From positions 496,001-560,000 of the forward strand of contig NZ_CP106855.1 in the NCBI RefSeq assembly GCF_002209355.2: a DNA stretch of 64,000 nucleotides. The letters are read 5' to 3'. The position numbers and the translations under genes are program-made. Under the pieces are notes generated by a model that saw nothing but the letters and a program-made list of their open reading frames with translations, searched no databases and was not told where the DNA came from. Shown piece by piece: positions 27,499-36,751 of this stretch (its first letter is position 1; every line of letters begins with the position of its first letter). The stretch comes from Bdellovibrio sp. SKB1291214 (GTDB taxonomy: Bacteria > Bdellovibrionota > Bdellovibrionia > Bdellovibrionales > Bdellovibrionaceae).

Positions 27499-28485
27499 CT
27501 AACTTTTCTTGTTTACGAAGTTTTCAAACTCATTCATCAGCTCAGTGTCTTCGGCTGATTTTTCTTCGGCAGGATTGTCTCCCTTACCCGCTTTTGCCGC
27601 TACGGCATCAAGGCTTTCTTTTTTCTGACCTTCGACGGCTGCAGCGAATTCTCTCATCAACTCATCATCAATGACGGAATCGGCTTCAGCAGATGCTTCA
27701 GCTGCGGAAGCAGCCTCTTCCGGAGTCGGAGTCGCTGCTTCGGCTTGGGCTGCAGCAAGAGCTGCATCGACATCTTGTTCAGTCACTTCGGGAGCAGGTT
27801 CAACTTCAGCTGGTGCCGCTGGCGCAACTTCAGGAGCTGGCGTCGGTTCAGGAGCTGGAACTGGTGCTGGTGACGGAGCGGCTGCTGCCTGAGCAGGTTT
27901 CGCACCGCCCTCTTTGAGGGCGCCGATCTCAGTTTTAAGCTGCTCGTTTTCTTCTTTATAACGAGAAAGGTCGGCGATATCTTCGCTGATAATTTCGTAT
28001 TCAGCTAATCGAGCTTCAAGGTCTTTAATTTTATTTTCGAACTCAGACGTATCAACAGCAGGTGCTGCTGCTGGAGCGGCTCCCCCTGCTGCGCCCGCCG
28101 CCTGCAATTCAGCAACTTTCTTTTCCGAAATTTGCAGTTCTGCACGGATCACTTCAAGTTCTTTAATATTCTCGGAAAGACTTACTTTGAGTTGCTGAAC
28201 TTCTTCAGGTGACTCTCCATGACCGCCCGCGCCTTCTTTGAAAGCCGCAGCCAATGCCTCATCACCTGTTTTGTGCGATGAGCCTTGGTTATCAAGGATT
28301 TTTTGAAGAGTTTTTTCGAGTTGAGCTGTGTCTAAACCACCACCAAGGCTTGATTCAGGATCTTTTTTCCCAAAAAAACCACGATATCCAACGAAAAGCC
28401 CTAGCAGGATAATAGCTGCTACAAGCCCCTCAATGATGGCCACATTGTATTTACTGAAAAATAAAAGAATTTGGTCGACTGTCAC
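27499..28485 (-). CDS. membrane-anchored coiled-coil protein with Pro/Ala-rich linker
   Basis: 328 residues. One membrane helix (about 14-36, AIIEGLVAAIILLGLFVGY) is followed by a Gly-rich segment, a coiled coil (about 95-190), a long Pro/Ala/Glu-rich disordered stretch (about 195-260) and two short repeats ending in ELMREFAAAVEG and ELMNEFENFVNKK. The layout suggests an inner-membrane organiser that displays two similar short peptides for a partner. No enzyme motif. First gene of the operon with the HEAT-repeat protein. Confidence 0.65.
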   Translation of the reverse strand: MTVDQILLFFSKYNVAIIEGLVAAIILLGLFVGYRGFFGKKDPESSLGGGLDTAQLEKTLQKILDNQGSSHKTGDEALAAAFKEGAGGHGESPEEVQQLKVSLSENIKELEVIRAELQISEKKVAELQAAGAAGGAAPAAAPAVDTSEFENKIKDLEARLAEYEIISEDIADLSRYKEENEQLKTEIGALKEGGAKPAQAAAAPSPAPVPAPEPTPAPEVAPAAPAEVEPAPEVTEQDVDAALAAAQAEAATPTPEEAASAAEASAEADSVIDDELMREFAAAVEGQKKESLDAVAAKAGKGDNPAEEKSAEDTELMNEFENFVNKKS

Positions 28486-28574
28486 AATCCAAATTCTCGT
28501 CTAGCATCTTACTCTCGTCAAGGCTGGACCTTTTGTCCAGTCTGGTGGTACAGTGCCCTCATCGAGGTATTTCT

Positions 28575-29915
28575 ATGTATGACATTATAATCCGAGGCGG
28601 AACTTGCTTGCTTCCCCACCCCTCTAACATTGGCTTGATAGAACAACAGGCCGACATCGGGATTAGCAATGGCCGCATCGTCAAAATTCGCGAAAAGATC
28701 TTCGACTCTGCCCCGTGCATGATCGATGCAACTGGACTTCACGTGCTTCCCGGCGTGATTGATAGCCAAGTGCACTTTCGCGAACCGGGCCTGACCCACA
28801 AAGAAGACCTAGAAACTGGCACCAAAGCAGCAGTATTGGGTGGCGTGACCAGCATTTTTGAAATGCCTAACACCAACCCACCAACGACAACAGTTGAGCA
28901 CTTTCAAAACAAGTTAGACCTTGCCCGTAACCGCGCCCATGCAAACTATGCGTTCTTTGCCGGCGCAGCCCACGACAATGTCGGCATCCTGCAGAATCTA
29001 GAAATTCTTCCCCACTGCTCAGGGATTAAAATCTTTATGGGAAGCTCAACAGGAAGCTTGTTAGTAGAGGATGATGAAACCTTAGAGCACATCCTGAAAC
29101 AAGGCCATCGTCGAGTCATCGTTCACAGTGAAGATGAAATGCGTTTGCGCGAGCGTCGTCATATCGCCGTCGAACAAGCAGACGTTCATTATCACCCGGT
29201 TTGGAGAGATGTTGAAACAGCCGTTAACTCCACGAATCGCCTGTTGAAATTAGCTCGCAAAACAGGTCGTAGGATCCACGTTCTTCACGTCTCCACAGGA
29301 GAAGAAATGGATATCCTGCAAAATGCGAAGGACATCGCAACTGTGGAAGTGCTTCCGCAACATCTCACTTTGTATGCTCCAGATTGTTATGATCGCTTAG
29401 GTACCTATGCTCAGCAAAACCCTCCGATCCGTGAGAAACGTCACTTGGATCGTATCTGGAAGGCCTTGCAAGATGGTACGGTGGATGTGATTGGCTCAGA
29501 CCATGCTCCCCACACTCGTGAAGAAAAAGATCGTCCGTATCCTGCAAGTCCATCGGGAGTTCCCGGCGTGCAAACATTGGTTCCGATTATGCTTAATCAC
29601 GTGCACGAAGGACGTTTGTCCTTGCAAAGATTTGTCGAACTTGTAACCGAAAACCCATGCCGCGTCTTTAATGTGAAAAACAAAGGACGTCTGCGTGAGG
29701 GTTATGATGCCGACATCACGATCGTGGATTTGAAAAAACAAATGACCATTGATAATTCCCAGATTGCTAGTCGCTGCGGATGGACTCCGTTCCACGGCAT
29801 GCAAGTGACAGGTTGGGCGACTCACACTGTTGTGTCTGGCAAATTGGCTATGGCTCATGGGGAAATCGTCGAAGGCCACTCTGGAACTCCGGTGAATTTC
29901 GAGGGCACGCTGTAA
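28575..29915 (+). CDS. pyrC: dihydroorotase (class I type)
   Basis: 446 residues from the ATG at 28575 (GAGG at 7 nt). It catalyses ring closure of carbamoyl aspartate to dihydroorotate in pyrimidine synthesis. Family features: HFREPGLTHKEDL after the first metal region, the carboxylated-lysine segment GIKIFMGSSTG, HSEDE, HVLHVSTGEE, and GSDHAPHTREEK with the catalytic Asp. The usual first His of the H-x-H pair is Gln65 (DSQVHF), a variant I recall from other annotated dihydroorotases. It is followed 1 nt later by the YciB-like gene. Confidence 0.9.
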   Translation: MYDIIIRGGTCLLPHPSNIGLIEQQADIGISNGRIVKIREKIFDSAPCMIDATGLHVLPGVIDSQVHFREPGLTHKEDLETGTKAAVLGGVTSIFEMPNTNPPTTTVEHFQNKLDLARNRAHANYAFFAGAAHDNVGILQNLEILPHCSGIKIFMGSSTGSLLVEDDETLEHILKQGHRRVIVHSEDEMRLRERRHIAVEQADVHYHPVWRDVETAVNSTNRLLKLARKTGRRIHVLHVSTGEEMDILQNAKDIATVEVLPQHLTLYAPDCYDRLGTYAQQNPPIREKRHLDRIWKALQDGTVDVIGSDHAPHTREEKDRPYPASPSGVPGVQTLVPIMLNHVHEGRLSLQRFVELVTENPCRVFNVKNKGRLREGYDADITIVDLKKQMTIDNSQIASRCGWTPFHGMQVTGWATHTVVSGKLAMAHGEIVEGHSGTPVNFEGTL

Positions 29916-29916
29916 T

Positions 29917-30573
29917 ATGCAGCCCACTTCTGCGAAATCAAAAGCCATGGCGGTATTTTTCGCCGGGCTTTTGCCGGTTATTGCCTTTACAGTTATTGAA
30001 GATCAATACGGCACCATTGCAGGGCTTATCGCCGGGATGGCATTTGGTGTGGGTGAAGTCTGCTTTGAACTTTACAAGCATCGCCGCGTTCAAAAAATCA
30101 CTTGGATCGGTAACGGATTGTTACTGGTTTTGGGTGGTATCTCGTTAATTTCCTCAGAAGGCATTTGGTTTAAAATGCAACCCGCAATCATGGAAGCCGC
30201 ATTCGCTGTGGCCCTGTGGGTCTCGGTGGCAATAAAGAAACCTTTGATTGTGGTTTTAGCTGAACAACAGGGACAAAAACTTCCTGAATTCATGAAATCC
30301 CGCATGAGTGGCATGACTTTCAGAATGGGAGTCTTTTTTGCCCTTCATGCAGTGCTAGCGGTGTGGGCTGCCCTTCACTGGAGCTCGAACGCTTGGGCTT
30401 TACTAAAAGGTGTGGGGTTAACGGTTAGTTTGATCGTTTATATGTTGGCTGAGATTTTCTATATCCGCATCCACGCGATGCGCTCGATGAGTAAAGAAGA
30501 AATTGCCGAGCAAATTAAAAAGATTCAAGACGAGCAAAATCAAAAGGCCCCAGCTCCCGAAAATAAAAGCTAG
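29917..30573 (+). CDS. yciB: YciB/IspZ-family inner-membrane protein
   Basis: 218 residues with five to six membrane helices. The opening FAGLLPVIAFTVIEDQYGTIAGLIAG is characteristic of the YciB (septation protein A) family, which takes part in cell envelope synthesis and division in E. coli. The C-terminal 40 residues are charged and cytoplasmic. Coupled to pyrC by a 1-nt gap. Confidence 0.8.
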   Translation: MQPTSAKSKAMAVFFAGLLPVIAFTVIEDQYGTIAGLIAGMAFGVGEVCFELYKHRRVQKITWIGNGLLLVLGGISLISSEGIWFKMQPAIMEAAFAVALWVSVAIKKPLIVVLAEQQGQKLPEFMKSRMSGMTFRMGVFFALHAVLAVWAALHWSSNAWALLKGVGLTVSLIVYMLAEIFYIRIHAMRSMSKEEIAEQIKKIQDEQNQKAPAPENKS

Positions 30574-30593
30574 TCCCTGGATTCAGGTCACGA

Positions 30594-31766
30594 CTAAAGC
30601 AGACCGCCGACGATGGCTCCAAGAATAACGACTGCCCACGATGGTGCTTTTAAAAACATTAAAAGAATAAAACAACCGAGGGCGAAAACGAAATCTTTGA
30701 CACTGAAAATGGCGCTGGTCCATACCGGGTTATAGAAAGCTGCCATTAACAAACCGACCACGGAAGCGTTGATGCCCGCAACAGCGAAACGCATCTTTTG
30801 AATCTGACGTAGTTTTTCCCAGAATGGTAAAACGCCAAAGACTATTAGGAACGAGGGCAGAAAAACCGCTAACAAACAGACGCCTGCGCCGATCCATCCG
30901 GTCAACTCTGTATTAAGCATCGCACCCAAGTAAGCTGCGAAAGTAAAAAGTGGACCTGGGACCGCTTGAACAGCTCCATATCCGGCCATAAATGCGTCGC
31001 TGCTCACCCACCCATTGTTTACGATTTCAGATTTTAAAAGTGGAAGGACTACGTGGCCGCCGCCAAACACTAAAGAGCCCGTGCGAAAGAAGCTGTCGAT
31101 GATCTTAACATTTTCGTGACCTGATCCCCAAAAGGGCAAGGCCACCAGCAGACTTGCAAAAATCACCAATGAAACTATTCCAGCTCGACGACTTAAGGGA
31201 ATACGGATAGGAGTTTGCGGTGGGATCGCAATCCCTTGAATAAAGATCAGTCCTAGGATCGCACCTAAAACGATCACTCCCATCTGCCCCATTGCTGTCG
31301 GAAATAAAATCGCAAGACCTGCAGAGCCAAGAGCGATCAAAACACGTCTAAAATCAGGCGTCAGACTTTTTGCCATTCCCCAGATCGCCTGAGCGACGAT
31401 GGCTACTGCGACAACTTTCAAACCATGCAGCCATCCAGCAGATAAGCTTTCATTGTAAATTGAAATTCCAAATGCAAAAGCGACGAGGACAACAGCCGAC
31501 GGCAATGTGAAACCCAACCACGCAGCGATGGCACCAGGAATTCCTGCTCTGGAAAGTCCAATGGAAATTCCCACCTGGCTGCTGGCAGGTCCTGGTAAAA
31601 ACTGACAAAGAGCTACAACATCTGCATAAGAAGGATCATCGAACCATTTTCTTTTATTGACGAACTCCTCCCGAAAATAACCAAGATGTGCAATGGGACC
31701 GCCAAATGATGTCAGTCCTAGGCGCAAAAAAATCCAGAACACTTCAAATACTTGTCCCAGATCCAC
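30594..31766 (-). CDS. chrA: chromate-efflux-type transporter (ChrA family)
   Basis: 390 residues with two CHR domains of about six membrane helices each. The motif FLPGPASSQVGISIG of the first half and the AVQAVPGPLFTFAAYLG of the second half are the PGP signatures of the family, which uses the membrane potential or protons to export chromate. The last gene of a four-gene minus operon, where neighbours offer no metal clue. Confidence 0.88.
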   Translation of the reverse strand: MDLGQVFEVFWIFLRLGLTSFGGPIAHLGYFREEFVNKRKWFDDPSYADVVALCQFLPGPASSQVGISIGLSRAGIPGAIAAWLGFTLPSAVVLVAFAFGISIYNESLSAGWLHGLKVVAVAIVAQAIWGMAKSLTPDFRRVLIALGSAGLAILFPTAMGQMGVIVLGAILGLIFIQGIAIPPQTPIRIPLSRRAGIVSLVIFASLLVALPFWGSGHENVKIIDSFFRTGSLVFGGGHVVLPLLKSEIVNNGWVSSDAFMAGYGAVQAVPGPLFTFAAYLGAMLNTELTGWIGAGVCLLAVFLPSFLIVFGVLPFWEKLRQIQKMRFAVAGINASVVGLLMAAFYNPVWTSAIFSVKDFVFALGCFILLMFLKAPSWAVVILGAIVGGLL

Positions 31767-31774
31767 TCCTATTC

Positions 31775-32524
31775 TTAAAAAACTTTGCCGGTAAGGCCCA
31801 GCTGCTTTTTCAAATCGCGGCTATATCTTAAGTGGCGAGGCTTTGCCTCCCCACTTTTTGCGCATTCGATTTGGCGTTCGACCATCTTGTCAAAGACGTA
31901 CAGCAGGTCATCGTGGCGGCGAGAATTCACATCAAAATCCAAGGACTGGCCGATCAATTCAATTGTTTGATGAATGGCTTCGATCGTGGAATAGCAAAAG
32001 TGTTTGGGCTGTTTTCGTACGCGGAAGTTGGATGGCTTATCGGGAGAGAAGCAGATGCGTGGGATGTTTTGCAAATTCGTACTTTGACGAATGGTCTTAA
32101 CCGCAGTTGCCCAGGTTCCATCAATCACGAACAAAGTCAGACGCTTCCCTTTGGGAACTAAAGCCGACTTTTCTTTTAAACTCATCTCGCTTAAATTGGC
32201 AGAGTTTTTTCCTGGATACAGCATCACGCAGTGACGGTGCGGATCGTTTAACAAGTCATTCACTTCGGGGTCGTTGGAATAATCCTGTCCGCGAATCAAA
32301 AAAGAATTCTTTAAAACCAAGTATGACATTCGACCCGTTGCGATTCTGCGCTTCATCTCAATCGGATGAATCAGGATCACAACATCCATTCCGGGATCAA
32401 ATTCCTTCACATGCTCACAGTAACAGCTAAAACTTGGCTGCACGCAAGCATCGCAAAGATTGCGATAAACCGGGCCCTGAGTTTTACGTAGCTCTTTATT
32501 TGCGAGATAAGTCTGAAGATCCAT
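31775..32524 (-). CDS. DTW-domain tRNA-uridine aminocarboxypropyltransferase
   Basis: 249 residues. Zinc-like cysteines near the N-terminus (CDACVQPSFSCYC), the HPIEMKRR segment, and the DTW motif written here as IDGTWATAVK (about 133-142), then the SPDKPSNFRVRKQP stretch. The family adds the aminocarboxypropyl group of AdoMet to uridine in tRNA (acp3U, TapT type). Third gene of the PilZ - hydratase - DTW - chrA operon. Confidence 0.85.
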   Translation of the reverse strand: MDLQTYLANKELRKTQGPVYRNLCDACVQPSFSCYCEHVKEFDPGMDVVILIHPIEMKRRIATGRMSYLVLKNSFLIRGQDYSNDPEVNDLLNDPHRHCVMLYPGKNSANLSEMSLKEKSALVPKGKRLTLFVIDGTWATAVKTIRQSTNLQNIPRICFSPDKPSNFRVRKQPKHFCYSTIEAIHQTIELIGQSLDFDVNSRRHDDLLYVFDKMVERQIECAKSGEAKPRHLRYSRDLKKQLGLTGKVF

Positions 32525-32530
32525 TAAAGA

Positions 32531-33343
32531 TTACTTACCACTGAACTCGGGGGATTTCTTGTCTTTAATCGCTTGAAGCGCGGTGAAATGATCTTGAGTT
32601 CGTTGCGTAATGCCTTGATAGGCTGCTGCTTGATCTAAAACTGTGTTGGAATCTTGCAAATAAGCGGCCTTCATTAGTTTTTTAGTCATTTGAACTGCGA
32701 TCGGGGCATTCATCGCAATTTTCTCGGCCACCTTTTCAGTTTCAGCAACCAAATCACCAACCGCATAGTAATTCAAAAGGCCCCACTTGAAAGCCTCCTC
32801 GCCCGCAATCAGATCCCCAGTTAAGGACATTTGCATTGCACGAGAATAACCGATCACTCGTTGTAAAAAGAAACTGCCGCCATCACCTGGAACCAAACCA
32901 AGTTTCACGAAAGTTTCGCCAAACTTAGATTTATCAGAACCAACGCGCAGATCACACATCATCGCCAGATCACATCCCGCACCGATCGCTGCGCCATTCA
33001 CCATCGCAATCAGTGGAGTGGAAAGCTCTTCGATGCATTTTGGAATTTGTTGAATACCGTGAATGTAACGCATGCGAAGCTCATTGGGTTCCCCTGCGAA
33101 CATGCCCGTTTTATTTTCCATAGCTTTGACGTCACCACCGGCGCAAAAATTTGCACCCTCGCCGTTTAAGACGATGACTCTCACTTCGGTATCAAAATCT
33201 GCGTATTGAAGAACTGTGGTCAAAGAATCGACCATCTCGTAAGTGATCGCATTACTTTGTTCAGGATTATCCAAAGTGACCCACAGTTGATGTTTCTTTA
33301 AAGAGACTTTCAAATGCGGGAAACTTTGAGAATAAAAAGACAT
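32531..33343 (-). CDS. enoyl-CoA hydratase/isomerase family protein
   Basis: 270 residues. Crotonase fold features: the oxyanion-hole segments ANFCAGGDVKAM and MVNGAAIGAGCDLAMMCDLR, then SKFGETFVKLGLVPGDGGSFFLQR with the acidic positions around the active site. It hydrates or isomerises enoyl-CoA esters in fatty acid or amino acid breakdown; the exact substrate cannot be fixed. Second gene of the operon, 12 nt after the PilZ gene. Confidence 0.9.
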   Translation of the reverse strand: MSFYSQSFPHLKVSLKKHQLWVTLDNPEQSNAITYEMVDSLTTVLQYADFDTEVRVIVLNGEGANFCAGGDVKAMENKTGMFAGEPNELRMRYIHGIQQIPKCIEELSTPLIAMVNGAAIGAGCDLAMMCDLRVGSDKSKFGETFVKLGLVPGDGGSFFLQRVIGYSRAMQMSLTGDLIAGEEAFKWGLLNYYAVGDLVAETEKVAEKIAMNAPIAVQMTKKLMKAAYLQDSNTVLDQAAAYQGITQRTQDHFTALQAIKDKKSPEFSGK

Positions 33344-33355
33344 GAAACTTAAATC

Positions 33356-34135
33356 CTATCTTTTAGGGAAAAGACCCTGGCGTGTCGTGAATAGTTTTTT
33401 AAACCAAACACCAAAGCTGTCTTCCGGTCCTGGCAAACGCTCGGGAACCATTTGACCACGAGATTGAAGCTTGTTGCAAAGAGCTTTTACCGCTGATGGA
33501 GAATCCAACTCAGAAAATTGGATACCATAACCGTCGCCGGATGCTTTTTTGAACACCACTGTTCCAAGGCCTTTATAGGTCACCTCTTCAAAGTTGAATT
33601 CAAAATTCACGCTTTGATCTTCGAACAGGTTTAAGGATGTGCGAACGAACATACCGCCTTTAGAGATATTGCTGATTTCGCCCTCAGAACCATTCACGGA
33701 AACTGCGTTTTTAAACACGTATCGTGGAGCTGCCTCCCACCAACGCATTCTTGGGTCGAAGTAAACTTGACGGACCGCTGGCACAACAAAGTATGCGACA
33801 GCCAAAAGATCGACAACCAAGACACCCAACAGGTAAAAGAAATTCAGCCAACTCATACTTGCAAGGAACGCCAACACGTTTGTTACAAAGATAATCAACA
33901 AACATCCAAGATAAGCCCAGTATGACCAGCGCTTACAAAGATAGATAAAGATACCAGCCAGGATTGGTAAGATCACATAGATAACGATGAACATAGGTGG
34001 AAGCACTTTTGTCCAAAAGTACCATTGACCTTCAAAAGTGCGGCCTGCTCGAACGGAATTAAAAATGAAGCTTCCCAGCGGCGCGATGATGTGAAGAAGT
34101 GCAAGAACGATAATGGCCCAAGGTTTTCTTTTCAT
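33356..34135 (-). CDS. membrane protein with C-terminal PilZ domain
   Basis: 259 residues. Four membrane helices (about 8-125) precede a PilZ domain (about 130-215). RWWEAAPRY resembles the arginine-containing N-terminal motif only loosely, while the second motif NISKGGMFV ([D/N]-x-S-x-x-G) is clear. PilZ domains bind cyclic di-GMP, so the protein probably passes that signal to the membrane. c-di-GMP is an important lifestyle switch in Bdellovibrio. First gene of a four-gene minus operon. Confidence 0.8.
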   Translation of the reverse strand: MKRKPWAIIVLALLHIIAPLGSFIFNSVRAGRTFEGQWYFWTKVLPPMFIVIYVILPILAGIFIYLCKRWSYWAYLGCLLIIFVTNVLAFLASMSWLNFFYLLGVLVVDLLAVAYFVVPAVRQVYFDPRMRWWEAAPRYVFKNAVSVNGSEGEISNISKGGMFVRTSLNLFEDQSVNFEFNFEEVTYKGLGTVVFKKASGDGYGIQFSELDSPSAVKALCNKLQSRGQMVPERLPGPEDSFGVWFKKLFTTRQGLFPKR

Positions 34136-34174
34136 ATGACATCAATTATTTAGGAATAATTGAGCCGACACAAC

Positions 34175-34205
34175 AAAAAAGAAAAGGGCCCCTAAATGGA
34201 GCCCT
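34175..34205 (-). terminator. terminator of the subtilase gene
   Basis: On the minus strand AGGGC and GCCCT bracket a hairpin (34185-34205, one mismatch), followed by a T-rich run (complement of 34175-34184). Confidence 0.65.
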
Positions 34206-34240
34206 CAACATATAATCAAACTCTTATGTTTCCCTGCGAA

Positions 34241-35776
34241 CTATTTTTGGCAGAATGGAAGATCTGGTTTGATTTGGCAGATGATATCGCACATTGACTG
34301 ATCGCCAATTGGGCAAGAACCATCACCAGGGTTACCCGGGTTGCCTGGATCAGGATTACCTGGGTTTTGAGAAGCTTTTTTACCCACATTGATATCCAAT
34401 GTAGAAGCTGTTTTACCATCAGCATCAGTCACAGTGATCGCTGTTGTACCGTTAGACGCTGCAGTGATAACACCGCTGTCGTTTACAGATGCAACGCTTG
34501 CGTTTGAGCTTGTGAATTTGAATGGCGCTTTACCATTCAATACAGACAAGTTCACTGTTTCATTAGCAGCCAAAGTCGCCGCCGCTGGAACAACAACCAT
34601 TTTCTTAGCCAATACAGCATCAACGGCGTTGAAAGCATCAACACGGCAGTTACATGCAGTTTGGATTGAAACTTTAGCACCCGTCGTTTGCAAGATCGCG
34701 CGAACCTGAGCACCCGTCAAAGAAGGGTCCTGAGATTTCAGCAACGCTACGATACCTGAAACAAGCGGAGTCGCCATTGAAGTACCAGACAAGTTGCCAT
34801 ACTTATTTTTCGGCAAAGTGGACATGATATCTTCACCTGGAGAAGCTACGTGAACAGTCGCTGTCCCGTAGTTTGACCAAGATGGTTTAGAGTCATTAGG
34901 ACCAGAAGCTGCAACCGTGATTGAGTTCGGGAACCCGTTGTTGGCTGGGTATACTTCTGTGTTATCGTTGTTTTTACCGTCGTTCGCAGCAGCTGCTACG
35001 AAGATAACGCCTTTATCGTCCGCACGTTTAACAGCTTCAACAAGTGGCATCGCTTGATTTCTTGGAATTGTAGCACCCCAAGAAGCAGAGATAACTTGAG
35101 CGCCTTTTTCAACAGCATAGTCGATCGCTTTGATCGCGTCATTCAAATCACCAGAACCGTTTTCGCCCAAAAAGCGAAGTGGCATGATAGAGATGTTTGG
35201 AGCGATACCAACGATACCACCATCAACCAAACCAGTCGCACCGATCACACCCGCACAGTGAGTTCCGTGGCCTGGGTTTTGGTAAGACGTTTTGTCCATT
35301 GGGTCACTGTTTTTATCTTTGAAGTTGTAGCCTTGAACCATATTTGGAGACAAAGCTTCGTGAGTGTAGTCAACACCCGTGTCGATAACAGCAACGATAA
35401 CGCCTTTGTTACCTTTGTTGCCAGCACGTTGCCATGCTTTTTCAGCGTTAACTTTACCCATCGCCCATTGTTCGCGCAATGCCGCAGCGTCAACAGAGTG
35501 AGTGAATGCTTTCATTCTAGCATTCGGAACAACATACTCGACGCCTGGTTGGGACAACAATGTCGCCAAAACCTCAGCTTCTTTTTGTTTCATGATGTCT
35601 ACTTTTACTAAGCTTGCATTTTGATTGTGATCCATCACGTTCAAAGCAGAAGCTTTTACCAGAGACATAGAGTTCATTAGGTTCAGAGCGTTGGAGTTGT
35701 TGTACTTCACCAAGTATTCGCCAGCGAACGCTTGAGAACCAACCAACATGGCACCCATTAATAATACACGTTTCAT
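34241..35776 (-). CDS. secreted subtilisin-like serine protease (S8) with Ig-like tail
   Basis: 511 residues. A signal peptide (1-18) and an I9-type propeptide (to about 90) precede the catalytic domain: Asp132 in VIDTGVDYT, His170 in PGHGTHCAG, the oxyanion Asn265 in AAAANDG and Ser333 in SGTSMATP. After about 400 comes a bacterial Ig-like (BIG2) domain, a Pro-Gly-Asn repeat linker and a short Cys-rich tail (four Cys in the last 25 residues). Extracellular protein degradation, probably of prey or environmental protein. Confidence 0.94.
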   Translation of the reverse strand: MKRVLLMGAMLVGSQAFAGEYLVKYNNSNALNLMNSMSLVKASALNVMDHNQNASLVKVDIMKQKEAEVLATLLSQPGVEYVVPNARMKAFTHSVDAAALREQWAMGKVNAEKAWQRAGNKGNKGVIVAVIDTGVDYTHEALSPNMVQGYNFKDKNSDPMDKTSYQNPGHGTHCAGVIGATGLVDGGIVGIAPNISIMPLRFLGENGSGDLNDAIKAIDYAVEKGAQVISASWGATIPRNQAMPLVEAVKRADDKGVIFVAAAANDGKNNDNTEVYPANNGFPNSITVAASGPNDSKPSWSNYGTATVHVASPGEDIMSTLPKNKYGNLSGTSMATPLVSGIVALLKSQDPSLTGAQVRAILQTTGAKVSIQTACNCRVDAFNAVDAVLAKKMVVVPAAATLAANETVNLSVLNGKAPFKFTSSNASVASVNDSGVITAASNGTTAITVTDADGKTASTLDINVGKKASQNPGNPDPGNPGNPGDGSCPIGDQSMCDIICQIKPDLPFCQK

Positions 35777-35946
35777 TTTTCCCTCCGTGGTTACCGAAAA
35801 TCATATTTCGATTTTGAATACGAAGAACAGACATTTCTTAAACTACAGCTTATTTTGATGACACGCATGATCGAAAGTTGATCGCACCTCTGAAGCTTAC
35901 AAGAATATTGCGGGCTGATGGTCAACAATGAAAAATCGAGGCACTC

Positions 35947-36738
35947 TTGAGCTACTGGCATACAATTATTTTAGGCATCGTCGAAGGAATCACGGAGTTC
36001 CTACCAATCTCTTCAACAGGTCACATGATCATTGCAAGCTCGATGATGGGTATCGAAGAATCTGCTTTTACGAAAGCCTTTGAAGTCATCATTCAGTTCG
36101 GCGCGATTTTGTCAGTATTAGTCTTGTACTGGAAAAGATTCCTGTCGAGTTGGAGCTTCTATAAGAAACTTTTTGTAGCCTTTCTGCCGACTGCCATCAT
36201 TGGTTTTTTGGCCAAGGATGTGGTTGAGCACCTTTTGGGTAGCGTACAAGTTGTCGCATGGTCCCTGATTTTGGGTGGAGTGGTGCTCGTGTGGTCCGAC
36301 AAGATCTTTGCTCATTTGACCTCCGTGGGTCGCAAAACTGATGATCTGACCTACAAAGATTCCGTAAAACTTGGCTTGTTTCAGTCCATCGCGATGATTC
36401 CAGGCGTATCTCGCTCGGGGGCCACGATCATGGGCGGTCTGACCCTAGGGATGAACAAAAAGGAAGCTGCCGAGTTTTCATTTTTCCTGGCTGTTCCCAC
36501 AATGGCAGCGGCAACTCTTTATAAACTTATAAAAATCTATAAAACAATTGAACCTCAACAGATCAATTTCTTGTTGGTGGGTTTGGTTGTTGCATTTGTC
36601 GTCGCAATGATCGCTATTAAATTTTTTATCGGAGTCGTCAGCCGCTACGGATTCCGTGGTTTTGGTTATTATCGTATTATCTTGGGCATCATTATTCTGG
36701 TCTTGATCTATACGGGTCATGACCTTCAGATGAACTAG
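35947..36738 (+). CDS. uppP: undecaprenyl-diphosphatase
   Basis: 263 residues started at a TTG with GAGG 5 nt upstream. BacA/UppP motifs are clear: GIVEGITEFLPISSTGHMIIA at the N-terminus and PGVSRSGATIMGGL around residue 155. The integral membrane enzyme recycles the lipid carrier undecaprenyl phosphate for peptidoglycan synthesis and confers bacitracin tolerance. Operon with the MscS-type channel gene 13 nt downstream. Confidence 0.94.
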   Translation: MSYWHTIILGIVEGITEFLPISSTGHMIIASSMMGIEESAFTKAFEVIIQFGAILSVLVLYWKRFLSSWSFYKKLFVAFLPTAIIGFLAKDVVEHLLGSVQVVAWSLILGGVVLVWSDKIFAHLTSVGRKTDDLTYKDSVKLGLFQSIAMIPGVSRSGATIMGGLTLGMNKKEAAEFSFFLAVPTMAAATLYKLIKIYKTIEPQQINFLLVGLVVAFVVAMIAIKFFIGVVSRYGFRGFGYYRIILGIIILVLIYTGHDLQMN

Positions 36739-36751
36739 TTAAGGAGTATTG

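Noticed and set aside
27671-27917. Plus-strand Ala/Gly-rich frames opposite the coiled-coil membrane protein
   Set aside because: Shadow frames of the Pro/Ala-rich linker codons without ribosome binding sites.
28524-28540. CTGGAC/GTCCAG hairpin before pyrC as a pyrimidine riboswitch or attenuator
   Set aside because: The stem is short, there is no T-tract or leader peptide, and it may simply lie in the promoter region.
35054-35611. Plus-strand 185-codon frame opposite the subtilase
   Set aside because: Antisense shadow of a gene with an intact catalytic triad; no start signals or domain.
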